45,965 nucleotides of DNA from the NCBI GenBank assembly GCA_002790365.1, contig PFVA01000267.1:1149-47113 (forward strand). Direction: 5' to 3'. Below are positions 39,990 to 45,965 of the stretch, piece by piece. The notes under the pieces were generated by a model. That model had not been told where the DNA came from. It saw only the letters and a program-made list of their open reading frames with translations, and ran no database searches. Within the stretch, counting starts at the first letter, position 1, and each line of letters starts with the position of its first letter. The translations under genes were made by a program, and so were the position numbers. The DNA is from Ignavibacteriales bacterium CG_4_9_14_3_um_filter_30_11. Lineage in GTDB: Bacteria; Bacteroidota; Ignavibacteria; Ignavibacteriales; Ignavibacteriaceae.

Positions 39990-42560
39990 ATGACAGCTTT
40001 AGAAAAACATAAAGAAAATTTTTTAAATGAAAGAATAAAACTTTTCAAGAATGGAATAAAACAAAAAAATTCTTTAAAATTTTCTTTGGAATATAGTCTG
40101 CTTGTAGAGGGCTTTATCAGAGATATTGCAGGGAAGAAAAAATATAATTTTTCTTTAACTTCAGCAGGAAGTTTTAGCAGGAGAGAGCTTTCACCATTTT
40201 CTGATATTGATCTTATCTTTATTACAGATTCACTTAAAGACAGCGAAAAAGATATTGCAAATTTAGTACAGTTGTTTTGGGATAACGGAATTGAAGCTTC
40301 ACATACTGTTAGAGTTTATACCGATATTAAAAAGTTTTTGAAAAATGATTTACATGTATTTACTCAGTTTTTTGAAACCCGCTATTTGTTGGGTTCAGAA
40401 AATATATATAATGAATGGAAAGAAAAATTATTCAAAGCAATAACAAAACCTGTAAAACAAAAACTTTTAAAAGAATTAATAAATGATGTTTTTGATCGAT
40501 ACAAAAAATTTGGGGATTCACCCAAAGTAATAGAACCAAATGTTAAAATGTCAGCAGGTGGTTTGCGTGATTTTCAAACTGTAGAATGGATGTATATTCT
40601 TTATACTAAGTTAATGTTACACAAACAAAACGAATTAACACAAGCTGAAATATTTATAGAGCAATTAAGAGATAATAATTTAACAACTCCCGAAGAATGC
40701 AAACGATTGCTGGAAAGTTATAGACTTATAATTTATATAAGAAATCTACTACATCTATTCGAAAATCAAAAGACAGACAGATTTGAATTTAGGCATCAAA
40801 AAAAAATTGCAAAATATTTGTACAATAATCCCAAAGCACTAGCAGAGTTTATGCAGAAATATTTTGAAGCTTCAAATGTCATATTCCGCTTTTCAAAATC
40901 AATGAGGAAAAAGTTTGAGGAAGAAATTCTTCCTTCCAGATCCGAGACATTAAATATTCTCCTTGATGATCATTTTATTTTGAATGGCAGACTTATATCA
41001 CATAATACTAATATGAAATTAGAATTATCGGATGTAATGAGAGCCTTCTATTATAGAGGTAAACACTCAGCCCATTTTGATGAAAGTTTAAGATCAGAAA
41101 TTGTGGAATTGGTTGAGAAACTTGAATATACGGATAAAATAGAAGCAGAATCTTCAGTTTTTTTTAGAGAAATTCTAATGCTACCAAAGGGTGTTGGTAA
41201 TACATTATCCGCAATGAATGAACTTGGTGTGCTTGGCGCCTTTATGCCTGAGTTTAAAGATATAATCGGTTTTATGCAGCATGGAGTTTATCATTGCTAT
41301 ACTACTGATGAACATACTATAATGACAATTAAAAATTTAGAAAAATTAAAAGACCTTAATACAGACCCGGCTAAAATTTATAACAGCATAAAAAATAAAG
41401 ATGTTTTATATCTTGCTATGTTATTTCACGATATAGCTAAATCAATAAATATTGCTGGTCACGAAATTTTAGGTGCCGAATTGAGTGCAACAATTATGCA
41501 AAGACTCGGCTATGAAGATCATGAAATTTCCTTAGTTTCTTTTTTAGTAAAAAATCATTTATTAATGGAACAGGTTGCCTTTAGAAGAAATTTAAATGAT
41601 GCTGAAACACTGGATAAGTTTGGCTCCAACTTTAATACTTTTGAAGAATTAAAATTTTTGTATTTAGTAACCTTTGCAGACCTTGCTTCTGTAAATGCTG
41701 TTATCTGGACATCTTGGAAAAGTGATTTACTTTCAGAACTTTTCAGCAAAATAAAAACAATGTTAGAAAATAAAATTTCCGGAGAAGATTTTTTAGTTTC
41801 TAATACTTATGTCATTCCAAAAGAAATTACTAAACATTCTCCTGAATTAACAGAATCGGATGTGCAAGATCATATTGAATCTATTGATGATATTGCGTAT
41901 GCGCATCATTTTTCTGAGGAAGAAATTGCTAAACATATACTTGAAATTGAAAGAGGGAATAAACTATCTGTTTTATTCAATAATTTTGGCAATTTTACAA
42001 ATGTTACTATTATAACAAAAGATTTTCCTTCATTGCTATCAAAACTTTGCGGAGTGATGTTAATTAATGACCTTAATATTCACGATGCTAAAATATTTAC
42101 CAGGAAAGATGGAATTGTAATTGATACTTTTAATGTCTCGGATTTTAGGACACACAAAAAAATAGATTCAGAACAATATACTGATATTAAAAATAATTTA
42201 AGAGATGTGGTTACGGGTTTTTTAAAGCTAGATAATGAAATTGAAAAATTAAAAACAAAATGGTGGAGAATCGAAAAGAAATTATTTAAAAGAAGCGGAC
42301 AGATTCAGATAGATTTTGAAAAACACGACAAATACACTATTCTAGATATTTTTTCACCCGATAGATTAGGTTTTCTTTTTCAAGTAACAAATAAAATGAA
42401 CGAACTTGGGTTGATAATATATTTTGCAAAAATCTCAACTAGGGGAGATGATATTGTTGATTCATTTTATGTGTTAAATAGAGAAGGCAAAAAAGTTTCA
42501 TTCAATGATTACGATTTTGTTAAATCAGAATTAATAAATTCTATAGAGGAAATAAATTGA
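39990..42560 (+). CDS. glnD: [Protein-PII] uridylyltransferase-like (GlnD family)
   Basis: GSFSRRELSPFSDIDLIFI nucleotidyltransferase; MSAGGLRDFQTVEWM; HD motif LAMLFHDIAKSI; two C-terminal ACT-like regions. Confidence 0.87.
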   Translation: MTALEKHKENFLNERIKLFKNGIKQKNSLKFSLEYSLLVEGFIRDIAGKKKYNFSLTSAGSFSRRELSPFSDIDLIFITDSLKDSEKDIANLVQLFWDNGIEASHTVRVYTDIKKFLKNDLHVFTQFFETRYLLGSENIYNEWKEKLFKAITKPVKQKLLKELINDVFDRYKKFGDSPKVIEPNVKMSAGGLRDFQTVEWMYILYTKLMLHKQNELTQAEIFIEQLRDNNLTTPEECKRLLESYRLIIYIRNLLHLFENQKTDRFEFRHQKKIAKYLYNNPKALAEFMQKYFEASNVIFRFSKSMRKKFEEEILPSRSETLNILLDDHFILNGRLISHNTNMKLELSDVMRAFYYRGKHSAHFDESLRSEIVELVEKLEYTDKIEAESSVFFREILMLPKGVGNTLSAMNELGVLGAFMPEFKDIIGFMQHGVYHCYTTDEHTIMTIKNLEKLKDLNTDPAKIYNSIKNKDVLYLAMLFHDIAKSINIAGHEILGAELSATIMQRLGYEDHEISLVSFLVKNHLLMEQVAFRRNLNDAETLDKFGSNFNTFEELKFLYLVTFADLASVNAVIWTSWKSDLLSELFSKIKTMLENKISGEDFLVSNTYVIPKEITKHSPELTESDVQDHIESIDDIAYAHHFSEEEIAKHILEIERGNKLSVLFNNFGNFTNVTIITKDFPSLLSKLCGVMLINDLNIHDAKIFTRKDGIVIDTFNVSDFRTHKKIDSEQYTDIKNNLRDVVTGFLKLDNEIEKLKTKWWRIEKKLFKRSGQIQIDFEKHDKYTILDIFSPDRLGFLFQVTNKMNELGLIIYFAKISTRGDDIVDSFYVLNREGKKVSFNDYDFVKSELINSIEEIN

Positions 42561-43384
42561 ATTTTATTGACAGAGGAAGACCCATTGGCGTGTTTGATTC
42601 AGGTATTGGCGGTTTAACTGTTGTTAAAAGATTAGCTTCAACTTTACCGAATGAAAATATTGTTTATTTTGGAGATACAGCCCGCGTACCCTATGGCTCT
42701 AAATCTAATTCTACTGTTATTGAATATTCTCTGCAAGATGCAGCCTTTTTAATCACAAAAAATGTTAAAGCAATTGTTGTTGCCTGTAATACTGCTTCTT
42801 CTATTGCTATAAATTCTTTAAGGCAAAAATATGATATACCGATAATTGGAATGATTGGACCCGGAACTGAGTTTGCATTAAAATCTACAAAAAACAAAAA
42901 GATAGGAATTATTGGAACAAGGGCAACTATTGATAATAAAGCATATTCAAAGGCATTAAAGAAAAAAAATAAAAAATTAAAAGTGTTTGAAAAAGCCTGC
43001 CCATTATTTGTACCACTGGCAGAAGAAGGTTGGATTGAACACAAAGCTACTTATGAAATAGCAAAAGAATATTTAACATCACTTAAGAAAAAAGATATTG
43101 ATATATTAATTCTTGGCTGCACACATTATCCTATTTTAGCAGGAGTTATCCAAAAAGTAATTGGTGAAAAAGTAAAACTTATTGACTCTGGAATTGCTGC
43201 TGCCGAATTGGTCAGATCTGAAATTAAAAGAATTGGTTTACTAAATCATTCAAGTAATTTAGGCTCCGTAGATTTTTTTGTAACTGACATACCTAAAAAG
43301 TTTAAAGAAATAGCAGAATTATTTTTAAGCGCACCCATTAAAAAAGTAAGAAAGGTTGAGCTGGAAGATATTTTGAACCATTAG
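42557..43384 (+). CDS. murI: Glutamate racemase
   Basis: IGVFDSGIGGLTVVKRLASTLPNENIVYFGDTARVPYG; VACNTASS; LGCTHYPIL. Confidence 0.96.
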   Translation: MNFIDRGRPIGVFDSGIGGLTVVKRLASTLPNENIVYFGDTARVPYGSKSNSTVIEYSLQDAAFLITKNVKAIVVACNTASSIAINSLRQKYDIPIIGMIGPGTEFALKSTKNKKIGIIGTRATIDNKAYSKALKKKNKKLKVFEKACPLFVPLAEEGWIEHKATYEIAKEYLTSLKKKDIDILILGCTHYPILAGVIQKVIGEKVKLIDSGIAAAELVRSEIKRIGLLNHSSNLGSVDFFVTDIPKKFKEIAELFLSAPIKKVRKVELEDILNH

Positions 43385-44367
43385 TTTAAATTTTTTTCAA
43401 ATAATTTTTTTAATTTTTTCTTGTCCTTAGTTTTACCCAAAGCTAACATTAATTTAATTCTGGCTTTCTGACCGTTTAAATACTCTGCAAAAATAACGCC
43501 CAAATTATGTAAATGTTTTCCGGCTCCGGGATAGCTGTAAATGTCCAGTGTTTCACCGGCAGGGCATCTGGAGACTAAAACTATTGGGATATTTTTTTTA
43601 ACTGCATATTCAATACCATTAAAAGCAGCAGGAGGAACATTACCAACACCAAGTGCTTCTACAACAATACCGTGTGCTTTGCTGTCAGCAGAAAATTTAA
43701 AAAACTTTTCATCCATTCCGGCATATACGGTTAGCATATCTACATTTGTATCAATTTTTGATGAATTAATTTTTTCTAATTTTCTGGGCAATCTATTTAA
43801 AATTATTTTATTGTTTCTAACAATACCGAGTTTACCAAAATCTAAACTACTAAAAGTATCTAATTCATCCGTAAAAGTTTTTGTCACTTCGCTTGCAGCA
43901 TTAATTTCTCCATTCAAACAAACTAACACACCAATTCCTCTGCATTTATTATTTAGGCATACTCTTATAGCATCTGTAAAATTTTGAGGACCATCCCAAT
44001 CAGGTTCAGAACTGTTTTTCATGGAACCTATTACAACAATTGGGATTTTAGTTTTAACAGTTAAATCCAAAAAATATGCAGTCTCTTCTAATGTATCTGT
44101 TCCGTGGGTTACAACAACTCCGGTAATATTATTTTTAGATATTAGTTGAGTTATTTTTTTTGAAAGTTTAAGCATGAGTTGTGGGGTCATATGTGGACCC
44201 GGGTATTTACCAAAATCATAACAAATTAAATTTGCTAATTTTTTTGCATCCGGAATTTTATTGAGCAATTCTGTGCCTGAATATCTTGGAATTGCTCCAC
44301 CGGTTTTTTTATCAATTTTCATTGAGAAAGTACCACCGGTGAATATTATAAGTATATTTTTCTTCAT
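43381..44367 (-). CDS. L-asparaginase (bacterial type)
   Basis: ILIIFTGGTFSM; VVTHGTDTLEETAYFLDL. Confidence 0.93.
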   Translation of the reverse strand: MKKNILIIFTGGTFSMKIDKKTGGAIPRYSGTELLNKIPDAKKLANLICYDFGKYPGPHMTPQLMLKLSKKITQLISKNNITGVVVTHGTDTLEETAYFLDLTVKTKIPIVVIGSMKNSSEPDWDGPQNFTDAIRVCLNNKCRGIGVLVCLNGEINAASEVTKTFTDELDTFSSLDFGKLGIVRNNKIILNRLPRKLEKINSSKIDTNVDMLTVYAGMDEKFFKFSADSKAHGIVVEALGVGNVPPAAFNGIEYAVKKNIPIVLVSRCPAGETLDIYSYPGAGKHLHNLGVIFAEYLNGQKARIKLMLALGKTKDKKKLKKLFEKNLN

Positions 44368-44478
44368 AATTATTTTTATTTATTCAAATATAATAGAAAC
44401 TTTTGTATTACAATAAAATTTATGACTTGAAGCAGTAAGTAATTACAGTTATTTTTAAAAAAACAATATGGAGAAAAT

Positions 44479-45021
44479 ATGTTAATAGTAGAAGATGTTG
44501 AACTGACACCAAACCCTCATGCATTAAAATTTATTTTAGACAAAATATTATTGAATTTTGAATCCAGACAATTTTCTATTAAACAAGATGCTGAACTAGA
44601 TCCCTTAGCAAAAAGTATATTTGAGATAGACGGAGTTGAGTCTGTTTTTTATATGGATAAATTTATTACAATCGAAAAATCTAAATTAGCTGATTGGAGT
44701 AATATACAAGGTCCTTTTATTCAGTTTTTAAAAAATTTTGATGTTAATCAGATTCCAAAAGAAAAAGAAGTTAATGTTACTGATGAAAGTTCTAACAAAT
44801 TACTAAAACAAATTAATGATGTTTTAGATAAACAAGTTAGGCCTGCTCTTGCAGGTGATGGTGGCGGTCTGCAAGTTATTGGATTGCAGGGTAACACAGT
44901 AAAAATAAAATATCAAGGAGCTTGCGGAACTTGTCCTACATCAATTACAGGAACTCTACAAGCAATTGAAGCATTATTAAAGAGAGATATAAATCCTTCT
45001 ATTCAAGTAATTTCTGCTTAA
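44479..45021 (+). CDS. Nfu/NifU-type Fe-S carrier with N-terminal Nfu_N domain
   Basis: LTPNPHALKFIL...DPLAKSIFEIDGVESVFYMDKFITIEK; RPALAGDGGGLQVIGLQGNTVKIKYQGACGTCPTS. Confidence 0.92.
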   Translation: MLIVEDVELTPNPHALKFILDKILLNFESRQFSIKQDAELDPLAKSIFEIDGVESVFYMDKFITIEKSKLADWSNIQGPFIQFLKNFDVNQIPKEKEVNVTDESSNKLLKQINDVLDKQVRPALAGDGGGLQVIGLQGNTVKIKYQGACGTCPTSITGTLQAIEALLKRDINPSIQVISA

Positions 45022-45126
45022 ATAATGACTTGTAAATAATTAAAGAGAAGATTTATTTAATAATATTCTTCCCTTTTTTTACACAAATTCCTAAATTTAG
45101 CATTGGTTCTTATCATTAAGGATAAA

Positions 45127-45645
45127 ATGTTAACCAGAGAAAATTTATATCACAGTTCCTTTGATTTAGAAGGAATACATTTTGATGCATTCTCAACAAG
45201 AAAGGGAATATCAAAATTATTATTAAACACCCCACCTGAAATAATAATAAATATAAGAAAAACAAAACTTCATCCCGATGATCCATTTATGTTTGATATT
45301 TATTCTGAGCTAAAAGAATATTTTAATCTTAAAAGAAAAGATTTTAATATAATGCTTGACATAAGTGGAACACCTTTTCAAAAAAGAGTTTGGAAACAAC
45401 TTCAAAATATTCCTTTTGGAGAAATTGTTTCATATAAAACTATTGCAGAAAGAATAAAACAACCCAAAGCATTTAGAGCAATAGGTCATGCAAATTCAGT
45501 AAACCCGGTTGCAATAATTATTCCTTGTCACAGAGTAATAAATAGTGATGGAACAATTGGAGGATATTCAGGGGGGATTGGTGTTAAAGAAAAATTGCTT
45601 GAATTAGAAGGGGTAAAAAGTTTGAATTTATTTAATACAATTTAA
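45127..45645 (+). CDS. Methylated-DNA--[protein]-cysteine S-methyltransferase
   Basis: GTPFQKRVWKQLQNIPFGEIVSYKTIAERI; AIGHANSVNPVAIIIPCHRVI active site; ATG at 45127 preferred over the 45103 start. Confidence 0.94.
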   Translation: MLTRENLYHSSFDLEGIHFDAFSTRKGISKLLLNTPPEIIINIRKTKLHPDDPFMFDIYSELKEYFNLKRKDFNIMLDISGTPFQKRVWKQLQNIPFGEIVSYKTIAERIKQPKAFRAIGHANSVNPVAIIIPCHRVINSDGTIGGYSGGIGVKEKLLELEGVKSLNLFNTI

Positions 45646-45660
45646 AGTAACTAACTTTTT

Positions 45661-45965
45661 TTAGTTGTAATTAAATAAATTTTTGTTTTTTGTTAATTCA
45701 TATTTACCTGATTTAAAAATCATATTATTTAATTCATCCTGATAGAAAAACTTTTTCTCTCCGAATGCAGGCTTTAAGTGATTTAACCAAATTGCATTTG
45801 GATCAAACTTTGCGAAAAATGGTTTGTAACACCAGTCAGGATTTCTTCCTTGAATCAACATTAACTGAAAAACTTTTTCTCCTCTTATTTCCATTATTCC
45901 ATTTATAAGAACTTTGCCCGGTAGCGCTGACATTACTGGTCCTCTGGCTGTCCTTGAAAGCCCTG
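45661..45965 (-). CDS. C-terminal part of an unidentified protein, truncated by the window edge
   Basis: Frame remains open through the right edge: ...GLSRTARGPVMSALPGKVLINGIMEIRGEKVFQLML... Confidence 0.6.
   Translation of the reverse strand, partial: GLSRTARGPVMSALPGKVLINGIMEIRGEKVFQLMLIQGRNPDWCYKPFFAKFDPNAIWLNHLKPAFGEKKFFYQDELNNMIFKSGKYELTKNKNLFNYN

Noticed and set aside
42691-43044. Minus-strand 117-aa ORF inside murI
   Set aside because: Antisense shadow of a confidently assigned glutamate racemase.
43541-43987. Plus-strand 148-aa ORF inside the asparaginase gene
   Set aside because: Antisense to a gene with intact catalytic motifs; no family signature.

Overview
AT-rich chromosomal window; gene content suggests a Gram-negative of the Bacteroidota/Ignavibacteria type (inferred, not tested). 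Most is housekeeping: recG, dgt, gpsA-plsY, ispD-queA, ppdK, lpxB / DUF374 acyltransferase / lpxK, smc, tpiA, queC-queF, a GlnD-like gene, murI, an asparaginase, Nfu and an MGMT. There is also a six-gene minus-strand exopolysaccharide/glycosyltransferase block (2896-9737). The best candidate for an undescribed system is a tightly packed minus-strand operon at 12420-~16188: two divergent D-Ala-D-Ala-ligase-like ATP-grasp proteins, a GNAT and a KamA-type radical SAM aminomutase. The first gene appears to be mis-started in the ORF track: an uninterrupted, conserved-looking N-terminus extends ~70 codons upstream with no ATG/GTG/TTG, only an ATT behind a well-spaced AAAGGA. A second candidate is a GH2-like protein (34143-36707) that appears to lack both catalytic glutamates and is fused to a multi-pass membrane domain, immediately upstream of smc. 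The first ~700 bp hold stacked hairpins and degenerate dispersed palindromic repeats. No rRNA, tRNA, CRISPR or transposase was recognised.
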